Source of the DNA: Candidatus Pelagibacter sp.
Lineage (GTDB): Bacteria > Pseudomonadota > Alphaproteobacteria > Pelagibacterales > Pelagibacteraceae
Reading direction: 5' to 3'
Assembly: GCA_028227525.1 (NCBI GenBank)
Contig: JAOJAE010000019.1
Span: 1 to 15,040 of the forward strand
DNA: 15,040 nt
Shown here: positions 1 through 5,407 of the stretch, piece after piece
How the letters are laid out: each line of letters starts with the position of its first letter
How positions within the stretch are numbered: position 1 is the stretch's first letter
Notes under the pieces: generated by a model
Database searches by the model: none
What the model saw: only the letters and a program-made list of their open reading frames with translations
What the model was told of the DNA's origin: nothing
Translations under genes and position numbers: made by a program

Positions 1-1
1 C

Positions 2-562
2 AGAGGCTTACTGATTATGCGTGATGAAGGCAAACTTAGCTCTCAATTAAGATGTGCTTATTCTTTTGCTTTAAAAGATGGCTATAATGGCTTTGTAACT
101 ATAGATGGAAACAATAAAGATAACCCAAAATCAGTATTAGAATTTATTAAATATCTTGAAAAAGGGTTTGATTTTGTTCAAGCATCAAGATTCATTTCAA
201 AAGGTAGAGGCATTAATACCCCTTTATCAAGAAATTTTGCTATTAAATTTATTCATGTACCATTAATTAATTTTTTTTCAAATTTTAATTGGACTGATAC
301 TACTCAAGGTTTTCGAGGATATAGTAGAAGAATTTTTGAAGATAAAGCAATATCACCATTTAGAAAAATATTTAATAGTTATGAGCTGTTAAGCTATCTC
401 TCATATCAGGTCCCTAGGCTAGGCTATAAGTGCATTGAGATTCCCACAACAAGAAAATATCCTAAAGTTGGTTTACCAAGCAAAATAGTAAGTATTAAAA
501 GTCACATATTGCTTTTAAAAATTTTAATTTATACATGCTTGGGTTTTTATAACCCAAAATAA
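2..562 (+). CDS. Family 2 glycosyltransferase, 5'-truncated by window edge
   Basis: The reading frame is open back to base 2, so the N-terminus (probably some 60-70 residues with the nucleotide-binding strand) lies outside the window. Counting from the Met codon at 17, the block TIDGNNKD (residues 28-35) sits where GT-A enzymes carry the metal-binding DxD. TDTTQGFRGYS (93-103) and the C-terminal LGFYNP ending are typical of a GT2 subgroup found in polysaccharide clusters. The family transfers a sugar from a nucleotide donor to a lipid or glycan acceptor at the inner face of the cytoplasmic membrane; the exact sugar cannot be told. There is no polytopic membrane domain in the visible part. The next gene starts 5 bases after the stop, so the two are probably co-transcribed. 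The Met at 17 is internal, not the start. Confidence 0.85.
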   Translation, partial: RGLLIMRDEGKLSSQLRCAYSFALKDGYNGFVTIDGNNKDNPKSVLEFIKYLEKGFDFVQASRFISKGRGINTPLSRNFAIKFIHVPLINFFSNFNWTDTTQGFRGYSRRIFEDKAISPFRKIFNSYELLSYLSYQVPRLGYKCIEIPTTRKYPKVGLPSKIVSIKSHILLLKILIYTCLGFYNPK

Positions 563-567
563 AATTT

Positions 568-2352
568 ATGAAAAAAAATAAATCAATATTATTTAATTTT
601 TTAATATTTTTTTTTGTTTCTTTTAGTCATGGCTCAGTAGCTGAAAATAATTTTTTAAATGTTAATTTTTCAAGTGAAAATATAAAAGATATAAAAAAAA
701 TCTGGACATATAATTCTGGTGTATTCAAAGATACACAAGCTAAACCTGTTTTTTATGATGATAAAATAGTTTTTTTAGATGGCTTTAAAAACTTACGAGT
801 TCTCTCAATTATTACTGGTAAAGAATTTTGCATCAATAAAGGTATAAAAGATAAAAAACTTATAAGGGGTATTGGTTTATATAAAAAAAATTCTAATGAA
901 ATTTATGCTGTCTTTGTAAGAAACAACTATCTTGTCCAAGTAAATATAATAAACTGTAAAGAAAAGATTAATGATAAAAAAATTTACTTACCTAGTGTAG
1001 TAGCTCCAGTTTTAATTAAGAATAATAATGCTTTTATTTTAAGAAATGGAAAACTACCAATTTCATATAATTTAGATACATTAGAAATTTTATGGGAAGC
1101 CAAAGTAATAAAAGAAAAAGAGTTAAAATTAATAAAAGAAAATTCTAACTTAATTTTAAAATGGAATGTTTGGGGTGGTGGAGTGATTGATGAAAAATAT
1201 AATCAATTAATTTTTAGCACTTCCAATCCTAAGCCTGGCTATGTTTCGGACAATAGATTAGGTAAAAATTTATTTCACAACAGCGTTGTTTCTGTTGATA
1301 TTGATACTGGTTTGTATAAGTGGCATTTTCAAGAAATAGAACATGATTTATTAAACTTAGACTTGGCATCACCACCAATTTTAATATCTTATAAAAATCA
1401 AAGTTTTGGTATGAATGATTATGTGGCCCAAGCTACCAAAACAGGACAACTTTTATTACTTGATCGTTATTCAGGAAAACCATCAGTACCTATTGTTAAA
1501 AAGAATTTTTTTCCTCATAATGATAATAAAAAAATTAAAACAGTAAGAAAATATTTTCCTGAATGGTTATCTTATTCTAAAAGTAATTTTTTAAAAACTG
1601 ATATTAACACTCTTAACAATATATATAAAAAGCAGGCTAATAAAATTATTAACAGAAGTATTATTAATGAATATCAGGCCCTGGAAAAAGACAAAGATTA
1701 TATTTTTTATGGAATACATGGAGGTACAGAGTGGCCGTTTATAGCAAGTACAACTGAAGCCATTATTATTGTCCCATCTAATAATATTGCATGGGTTGCT
1801 AGATTGAACGATTCATATTTTGATCAATATCTCAATTTAATTAAAGAAATATTTAATTTTAACTTTTATGATTTTTCACTCTATCTAAAAAGAATTAAAA
1901 GAATTTCACTAAAAATTATAGATTATAATCAGAATGATATTCAGGCATATAAAAAATTTGAAAGTGATGATGGTATACCATTAAACACTCCACCATGGGG
2001 TACTTTAACAGCCATAGATGTTAAAAATAAAAAAAAATTATGGTCAGTTCCTCATGGAAGTTATCCTTTGTTAAATGATAAATTTTTAAATACTGGCTCA
2101 GAAATTTTTGGCTCTCCCGTTATTGCTGGAAATGTAATATTTATCTCTGGCACATTAGACAAGAAAATTGTTGCATACGATTTATATTCAGGAAAAAAAA
2201 TTTGGAGCGATGAACTTCCTTTTGTATCTTATGGAAATTTATTATTAGTAAAATACAATAGTTATAATTACTTAATAGTTAACTCTACAGGTGGGTCTAA
2301 AATGCCTAGGGCAAATAAAGGTGATGCAATCGTTGCTTATCGTTTAAATTAA
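568..2352 (+). CDS. Secreted PQQ-type beta-propeller protein (quinoprotein glucose dehydrogenase-like), possibly catalytically altered
   Basis: This 594-residue protein has an N-terminal signal peptide (residues 1 to about 25, cleavage near SVA/E), so it acts in the periplasm. It lacks the five-helix membrane anchor of E. coli Gcd. Propeller blocks can be matched to the Gcd family: WNVWGGG (199-205), the HDLLNLDLASPP block (259-270), TKTGQLLLLDR (290-300), HGGTEWP (384-390), PPWGTLTAID (475-484), SGTLDKKIVAYD (527-538) and GDAIVAY (585-591). By hand alignment W202, K291 and D531 match PQQ-pocket residues W404, K493 and D730 of E. coli Gcd. The catalytic Asp466 position is Asn (N263, codon AAC at 1354-1356), and no His is seen near IRGIG (99-103), where Gcd has His262. 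It may therefore be a weak enzyme or a non-catalytic propeller. It sits inside a glycan cluster, 5 bases after the glycosyltransferase. Family call is firm; substrate unknown. Confidence 0.85.
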   Translation: MKKNKSILFNFLIFFFVSFSHGSVAENNFLNVNFSSENIKDIKKIWTYNSGVFKDTQAKPVFYDDKIVFLDGFKNLRVLSIITGKEFCINKGIKDKKLIRGIGLYKKNSNEIYAVFVRNNYLVQVNIINCKEKINDKKIYLPSVVAPVLIKNNNAFILRNGKLPISYNLDTLEILWEAKVIKEKELKLIKENSNLILKWNVWGGGVIDEKYNQLIFSTSNPKPGYVSDNRLGKNLFHNSVVSVDIDTGLYKWHFQEIEHDLLNLDLASPPILISYKNQSFGMNDYVAQATKTGQLLLLDRYSGKPSVPIVKKNFFPHNDNKKIKTVRKYFPEWLSYSKSNFLKTDINTLNNIYKKQANKIINRSIINEYQALEKDKDYIFYGIHGGTEWPFIASTTEAIIIVPSNNIAWVARLNDSYFDQYLNLIKEIFNFNFYDFSLYLKRIKRISLKIIDYNQNDIQAYKKFESDDGIPLNTPPWGTLTAIDVKNKKKLWSVPHGSYPLLNDKFLNTGSEIFGSPVIAGNVIFISGTLDKKIVAYDLYSGKKIWSDELPFVSYGNLLLVKYNSYNYLIVNSTGGSKMPRANKGDAIVAYRLN

Positions 2353-2385
2353 TATAATGGTTGATCTTTAAAAAAGTTCTTCATT

Positions 2386-2401
2386 TTAATAGGCCTATTA
2401 A
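2386..2401. repeat. Perfect 16-bp palindrome in intergenic region
   Basis: TTAATAGGCCTATTAA is a gapless inverted repeat in the 144-bp space between the PQQ-protein gene and the carbamoyltransferase gene. A gapless palindrome suits a dimeric DNA-binding protein better than an RNA hairpin. It could be an operator for the downstream gene; no regulator is visible nearby. The rest of the gap (2353-2496) holds an AT-rich hairpin and a TATAAA box at 2449-2454 without a well-spaced -35. Confidence 0.35.
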
Positions 2402-2406
2402 TAAAT

Positions 2407-2430
2407 AAATAGTATTTTTTACTACTATTT
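2407..2430 (+). terminator. Weak AT-rich hairpin, possible terminator of the PQQ-protein gene
   Basis: AAATAGTA (2407-2414) pairs with TACTATTT (2423-2430) around an 8-base loop. The stem has one G-C pair and no U-run directly after it, so termination would be inefficient. It lies 55 bases after the stop codon. Supported only by the inverted repeat. Confidence 0.25.
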
Positions 2431-2496
2431 GAATATCATAAAAAAGGTTATAAAGAATGTGATCCAAATATAGTTTATTAAAAAAAAGATCAAAAA

Positions 2497-4272
2497 ATGA
2501 AAATATTATCTATTCATTATGGACATAATGCATCTATAGCCTACACAGATAATGGAAAAATTATTAATATTCTATCTGAAGAAAGGTTTTCTAGAATTAA
2601 AAATCACTGGGGATTTCCAGAAAACTCATTAGAGTTTATTAAAAAAAATTATTTAGACAATGATTTATCAAATATAGATAAAATAGTCATCATAGATAAA
2701 ACCGGTGATAATGCTAAAGATCTTATAGAAAATAGTTTTGAGCCAAAAAGTTCTGTGTTCCCGTTACCAGATAAATTTAGAGATACAGTTATAAGCAGAG
2801 AAAAATTTTATAGAAACTTTAAGTTTTTTTATATTTTTATTAAAAAATTCTTATTTAAACTTAGCAAGCTTAAAAATAATAAAAAATGTAAACGGATATT
2901 ACAAGCTAAGTACCAATTGCCAATTGATAAAATTAGCGAGTATGATCATCATTTGTCTCATGCTGCAACATTTTGTTATTTTAAAGAATACGATAATAAT
3001 GAAAAATATTTGGTATTTAGTATGGATGGTGAAGGGGATTTTAAAAGCTCCACTGTAAATATTTTAGAAAAAGATAGATTTGAAGAAATCTCGCAAAATA
3101 GTAGCGAAGTATCGATAGGCTATTTTTATTCACATTTAACATATTATTTGGGACTTAAAGCTGGTGAGCATGAATTTAAGGTTATGGGTTTAGCACCATA
3201 TGGTAATAAAAAAAGATCTGATATTATAAAAAAAGACTTAAGTAAACTAATTTGGATAAATGAAAACGGTAATTTTTGTTCTAGTACTCCCAGTGGAAGT
3301 TTTATTTTTGAATTAATGGAAATATTTAAATTAAAAAGATTTGATGAAATAGCAAGATCTTCACAGGAATTTTTAGAAGACTTAGTAACAAAATGGATTG
3401 ATTTTTGGATAACAAAAACAAATATTAATATGATTGCTGTAGGTGGAGGAGTTTTTATGAATGTTAAGCTTAACAAAGTTATTCATGAGATGAGTAATGT
3501 TAAGTCTTTTTTTGCTATACCTAGCTGTACAGATGATTCCTTACCTATTGGTGGAATTTTTTTAGAAAATATCAAAAATAAGATTAATATTCTTAAAATT
3601 GATAATTTATATTATGGTAGATCATTTACTAAAATAGATTTAAAAGATTTTATTAACACAAATGATGTTCAAGAAAATTTCAAAATAGATTATTTTGAAA
3701 GCTCTGAAAAATTAAATAATTATGTTGCAGAATTGTTAAGTAAAAATAAAGTTTTGGGACGCTTTTATGGTCAAGAAGAATTTGGGGCAAGAGCTTTAGG
3801 GAATAGGTCTATTATATGTAATCCTAGTGAATTTTCGAATGTTGCTTATATAAATAATCTTGTTAAAAAAAGGGATTTTTGGATGCCTTTTACACCCTCA
3901 ATATTAGAGGAAAGACAAGATCAATACTTTCTAAATCCAAAAAAAATTAATGCAAGTTTTATGAGCTCAACTTTTGAATGTACAGATTTAGCAAAAAAAC
4001 ATCTTAAAGCTGCAATACATCCTTCTGACAACACTATACGCCCCCAGGTAGTTACAAAAAATATAAATTTTGAATATTATGATTTAATCAAAAAATTTGA
4101 AAATTTAACTGGTGTTGGTGCAATTTTAAACACTTCATTCAATTTGTCTGGCTATCCAAACGTTTCATCTCCAAGAGATGCTGTTAATACAATTTTAAGC
4201 TCAGGCTTAGAATTTTTAATTTTTGAAAACTACATTTTGAAAAAAATTAAGATAAACACAACTAAAAATTAA
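2497..4272 (+). CDS. O-carbamoyltransferase, NodU/CmcH family
   Basis: This is a full-length (591 aa) member of the NodU/CmcH/TobZ family, which moves a carbamoyl group from carbamoyl phosphate, via carbamoyl-adenylate, onto a hydroxyl of a sugar or antibiotic. The N-terminal Kae1-like half shows GHNASIA (9-15), SEERFSRIK (27-35), the metal-binding HxxxH (H151-H155), SMDGEGD (175-181), MGLAPYG (230-236) and VGGGVFMNVKLN (315-326). The C-terminal YrdC-like half shows GQEEFGARALGNRSI (425-439) and NTSFNLSGYP (545-554). All expected motifs are present, so it is probably active in the cytoplasm. Given the glycosyltransferase upstream, the likely substrate is a surface-polysaccharide sugar (inference). 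A 144-bp gap precedes it, with TATAAA at 2449-2454; a 22-bp gap separates it from the next gene. Confidence 0.93.
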   Translation: MKILSIHYGHNASIAYTDNGKIINILSEERFSRIKNHWGFPENSLEFIKKNYLDNDLSNIDKIVIIDKTGDNAKDLIENSFEPKSSVFPLPDKFRDTVISREKFYRNFKFFYIFIKKFLFKLSKLKNNKKCKRILQAKYQLPIDKISEYDHHLSHAATFCYFKEYDNNEKYLVFSMDGEGDFKSSTVNILEKDRFEEISQNSSEVSIGYFYSHLTYYLGLKAGEHEFKVMGLAPYGNKKRSDIIKKDLSKLIWINENGNFCSSTPSGSFIFELMEIFKLKRFDEIARSSQEFLEDLVTKWIDFWITKTNINMIAVGGGVFMNVKLNKVIHEMSNVKSFFAIPSCTDDSLPIGGIFLENIKNKINILKIDNLYYGRSFTKIDLKDFINTNDVQENFKIDYFESSEKLNNYVAELLSKNKVLGRFYGQEEFGARALGNRSIICNPSEFSNVAYINNLVKKRDFWMPFTPSILEERQDQYFLNPKKINASFMSSTFECTDLAKKHLKAAIHPSDNTIRPQVVTKNINFEYYDLIKKFENLTGVGAILNTSFNLSGYPNVSSPRDAVNTILSSGLEFLIFENYILKKIKINTTKN

Positions 4273-4294
4273 ATATAAAATAATTAAAAAAGTT

Positions 4295-4510
4295 ATGAAT
4301 ATAAAAAATAAAATATTTAGAACATTATTGTATACACATCTTTTATTACTATTTTCAATTAAAAATGGATATGCATATTTAGATCCAGGAACAGGCAATA
4401 TACTTATACAGATAATTGCAGCTGTAGCAGCTAGTGCAGCTATTTATATTGGTTTCGTTTGGCATAAGATTAAGTTAAATACTACTTTGCTTGGAATAGG
4501 GTGTTCATAG
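4295..4510 (+). CDS. Small secreted/membrane protein with YLDPGTG motif, altered C-terminus
   Basis: This 71-residue protein begins with a signal peptide (1 to about 27, cleavage after GYA). The mature part starts with YLDPGTGN, followed by a hydrophobic stretch (about 36-55) and WHKIK. From memory, small proteins with a mature YLDPGTGS start and one membrane span recur in bacterial surface-polysaccharide clusters, but their function is unknown. Family members usually end in a lysine-rich tail after the W.KIK segment. Here the tail is LNTTLLGIGCS, and that DNA is shared with the 3' end of the minus-strand gene at 4444-4737. The C-terminus therefore looks like foreign sequence acquired at a recombination junction. 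It lies 22 bp after the carbamoyltransferase gene. Confidence 0.65.
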   Translation: MNIKNKIFRTLLYTHLLLLFSIKNGYAYLDPGTGNILIQIIAAVAASAAIYIGFVWHKIKLNTTLLGIGCS

Positions 4511-4737
4511 GTAATTTCATTTTTTTTTGTCTTAATAGATCTTTTTGTAATATCCAAACCTTTTTTTTTAATGTGATCTTGAGTGAATTGTGTACTAAAA
4601 TAGTAATCGTTTGCTAAAGAGTATTTTGCTATCTGGTTTCTTAATAGCCAATTTAGTATTTCACCAACATTATGCTTTTTTATATTTTTAACTGTATCTA
4701 TAATTTGATCTTTAAGGGCTATTTGTATCTTATTCAT
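4444..4737 (-). CDS. Hypothetical protein, probably 3'-truncated
   Basis: A 97-residue frame starts at ATG 4737-4735 and runs leftwards into the 3' end of the YLDPGTG gene. I do not recognise the family. The protein is soluble, Lys/Ile/Asn-rich, with an N-terminal helical part (LKDQIIDTVKNIKK), a WLLRN segment, and a later EHPIPSKVVFNLIL block that reads like a conserved core. The last residues (CQTKPI) are the antisense of the neighbouring gene's coding sequence, so the true end is probably lost. Upstream of its start (4781-4802) lies a tandem GTGTATGAC-type repeat that could be its operator. It could be a remnant of a mobile element or a decayed host gene. That it is a real gene rests on its protein-like composition and the lack of any other gene from 4511 to 4737. 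Confidence 0.5.
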   Translation of the reverse strand: MNKIQIALKDQIIDTVKNIKKHNVGEILNWLLRNQIAKYSLANDYYFSTQFTQDHIKKKGLDITKRSIKTKKNEITYEHPIPSKVVFNLILCQTKPI

Positions 4738-4780
4738 AAATTTTAAAAATTATCAATTAGTAACATATTATTTTAAATTT

Positions 4781-4802
4781 GGTCATACACCAGTCATACA
4801 CC
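4781..4802 (-). repeat. Tandem 11-bp repeat, GTGTATGAC type
   Basis: GGTCATACACC is followed at once by AGTCATACACC. Read on the minus strand this is GGTGTATGACT then GGTGTATGACC. A related sequence on the plus strand (TATGACTGGTG, then TAATGACT) lies at 5320-5338 next to the distal tRNA fragment. The one-turn (11 bp) period suits protein binding, for example integrase arm sites or an operator of the minus-strand gene. The 4738-4872 stretch otherwise holds only the tRNA-Leu promoter candidates. Confidence 0.5.
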
Positions 4803-4810
4803 GAATTAAT

Positions 4811-4856
4811 TTGCATTAATTTAACAAGTTGAGTTATAAATAAAGTGAGTTATAAG
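4811..4856 (+). promoter_or_regulatory. Candidate promoter(s) for tRNA-Leu
   Basis: Two sigma70-like pairs are possible: TTGCAT (4811-4816) with TATAAA (4835-4840), 18-bp spacer, and TTGAGT (4829-4834) with TATAAG (4851-4856), 16-bp spacer. The two -10 boxes are part of a 9-bp direct repeat GAGTTATAA at 4831 and 4847. A start just after 4860 would give a short leader to the tRNA. TTGCAT also appears in the tRNA-Tyr/tuf promoter candidate. Confidence 0.45.
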
Positions 4857-4872
4857 AATGACAAATTGGAAT

Positions 4873-4958
4873 GCCCTCGTGGTGAAATTGGTAGACACAA
4901 AGGACTTAAAATCCTTGCCGCTTGCGGAGTGCCAGTTCGAGTCTGGCCGAGGGCACCA
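4873..4958 (+). tRNA. tRNA-Leu(UAA)
   Basis: The acceptor stem GCCCTCG (4873-4879) pairs with CGAGGGC (4948-4954), followed by A and an encoded CCA. The D-arm contains TTGGTAGAC. The anticodon stem AAGGA/TCCTT encloses CTTAAAA, giving anticodon TAA (4907-4909). A long variable arm (GCCGCTTGCGGAGT) marks it as class II, and the T-arm is GCCAG/CTGGC with TTCGAGT. It reads UUA and UUG leucine codons, UUA being heavily used in this AT-rich genome. Its 3' part, from 4903 on, is duplicated at 5348-5405, which marks it as an integration target. In the unoccupied arrangement the CCA would lie 4 bp ahead of nadK. Confidence 0.97.
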
Positions 4959-4960
4959 CT
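4903..4960 (+). repeat. att-like direct repeat, tRNA-proximal copy
   Basis: Inside the intact tRNA-Leu gene, starting in the anticodon stem and ending with CCACT. It is identical over 58 bp to 5348-5405. The base before it (G, 4902) and the base after it (T, 4961) differ from those of the other copy, which sets the repeat limits. Confidence 0.9.
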
Positions 4961-4964
4961 TAAA

Positions 4965-5183
4965 GTGAATAAGATTATTTTAATATTTTTTATTATAATA
5001 TTTACTTCTTCGTGTTCAGAAATTTCTAAAGAAGAAAAATACATTAAAAACTGTGTAAAAGACGGAATGAAACTGAAGGGTATGGAGGAATACCTAACAG
5101 TAAAAGCCTGTGAGCTTGCAAAAAAACAAAACCCAGATGTATTTAATTATTATGAGGGTAAAATTTTTTCTATAAAAAGATGA
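4965..5183 (+). CDS. Small putative lipoprotein inside the tRNA-Leu scar
   Basis: Reading from GTG at 4965 gives 72 residues: a basic start (MNK), a strongly hydrophobic run IILIFFIIIF, then TSSC with Cys17 as a likely lipidation site, and a charged mature part of about 55 residues with two more cysteines (near positions 31 and 50). This fits a lipobox in relaxed form, so a periplasmic lipoprotein is likely. The frame stays open back to 4845, but that part translates the tRNA and cannot be protein, so GTG 4965 is the first sensible start; no clear ribosome site is visible. It lies wholly between the two tRNA-Leu repeats and so looks like cargo. Family not recognised. Confidence 0.6.
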   Translation: MNKIILIFFIIIFTSSCSEISKEEKYIKNCVKDGMKLKGMEEYLTVKACELAKKQNPDVFNYYEGKIFSIKR

Positions 5184-5186
5184 TTA

Positions 5187-5217
5187 TGAGACTGGTAGAT
5201 GTTAGGGACTTATGGTC
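5187..5217 (+). pseudogene. Degenerate tRNA-Leu-like fragment (D-arm to anticodon arm)
   Basis: TGGTAGA (5193-5199), six bases, then GGACTTA (5206-5212) repeats the same words at the same spacing as tRNA-Leu 4889-4908. Across 4883-4913 I count 21 of 31 identical positions by eye. No acceptor or T-arm adjoins it. It may be a remnant of an older tRNA-derived junction or a carried tRNA; chance cannot be fully excluded. Confidence 0.4.
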
Positions 5218-5262
5218 TACTCTCAAATATGTTAAAAATTCATTTATATTTTTAAAAAGAAT

Positions 5263-5290
5263 GTGCATTAATTGTGCATTAGTGTGCATT
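5263..5290 (+). repeat. Three phased GTGCATT repeats
   Basis: GTGCATT occurs at 5263-5269, 5274-5280 and 5284-5290, with start-to-start spacings of 11 and 10 bp, one helical turn each. A related TTGCATTAATT lies upstream of the tRNA at 4811. Placed 58 bp from the distal tRNA repeat, they resemble arm-type binding sites of a tyrosine integrase. Confidence 0.55.
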
Positions 5291-5315
5291 GGAAAAAAAC
5301 AAAAAATTAAAGAGC

Positions 5316-5338
5316 TTGATATGACTGGTGTAATGACT
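5316..5338 (+). repeat. GTGTATGAC-type repeat beside distal att copy
   Basis: TTGATATGACT followed by GGTGTAATGACT ends 9 bp before the distal tRNA-Leu repeat. It resembles, in inverse orientation, the tandem repeat at 4781-4802, with one extra A in the second unit. Probably a recombinase or accessory-protein site. Confidence 0.4.
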
Positions 5339-5347
5339 TTGGGAGTA

Positions 5348-5405
5348 GACTTAAAATCCTTGCCGCTTGCGGAGTGCCAGTTCGAGTCTGGCCGAGGGCA
5401 CCACT
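5348..5405 (+). repeat. att-like direct repeat, distal copy (tRNA-Leu 3' fragment)
   Basis: An exact copy of tRNA-Leu from the anticodon stem to CCACT. It has no 5' half and so cannot fold as a tRNA. The bases before it (TTGGGAGTA) differ from the tRNA. It ends 2 bp before the nadK start codon and therefore forms the nadK leader. Confidence 0.9.
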
Positions 5406-5407
5406 GA

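Larger units (their letters stand above)
4903..5405 (+). mobile_element. Integration scar or miniature element at tRNA-Leu, flanked by 58-bp direct repeats
   Basis: The 3' part of tRNA-Leu from the anticodon stem to two bases past CCA (4903-4960) is repeated without mismatch at 5348-5405, an offset of 445 bp. Tyrosine integrases that use tRNA genes leave exactly this arrangement: an intact tRNA at one end and a 3' fragment at the other. No integrase or other phage gene lies between. The content is one lipoprotein-like gene, a degenerate tRNA-Leu-like stretch and short phased repeats. It is either the residue of a larger prophage or island after internal deletion, or a small non-autonomous element. 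Temperate phages of SAR11 are known to use tRNA genes, which fits, but no phage protein is seen here. Confidence 0.75.

Noticed and set aside
2435..2496. Full sigma70 promoter for the carbamoyltransferase gene
   Set aside because: TATAAA at 2449 has a -35-like TTGAAT only 14 bp away, too close to call with confidence in such AT-rich DNA.
4216..4398. Minus-strand 60-aa hydrophobic frame
   Set aside because: It is a shadow of the carbamoyltransferase end and the YLDPGTG signal peptide.
4845..4964. N-terminal extension of the lipoprotein frame through tRNA-Leu
   Set aside because: It is a translation of the tRNA gene; the hydrophobic signal begins at GTG 4965.
5180..5407. Plus-strand 75-aa frame ahead of nadK
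   Set aside because: It runs through the phased repeats and the tRNA fragment and has no protein-like character.
4960..5407. CRISPR-like array
   Set aside because: There are only two long copies, both tRNA-derived, and the short repeats lack spacers.
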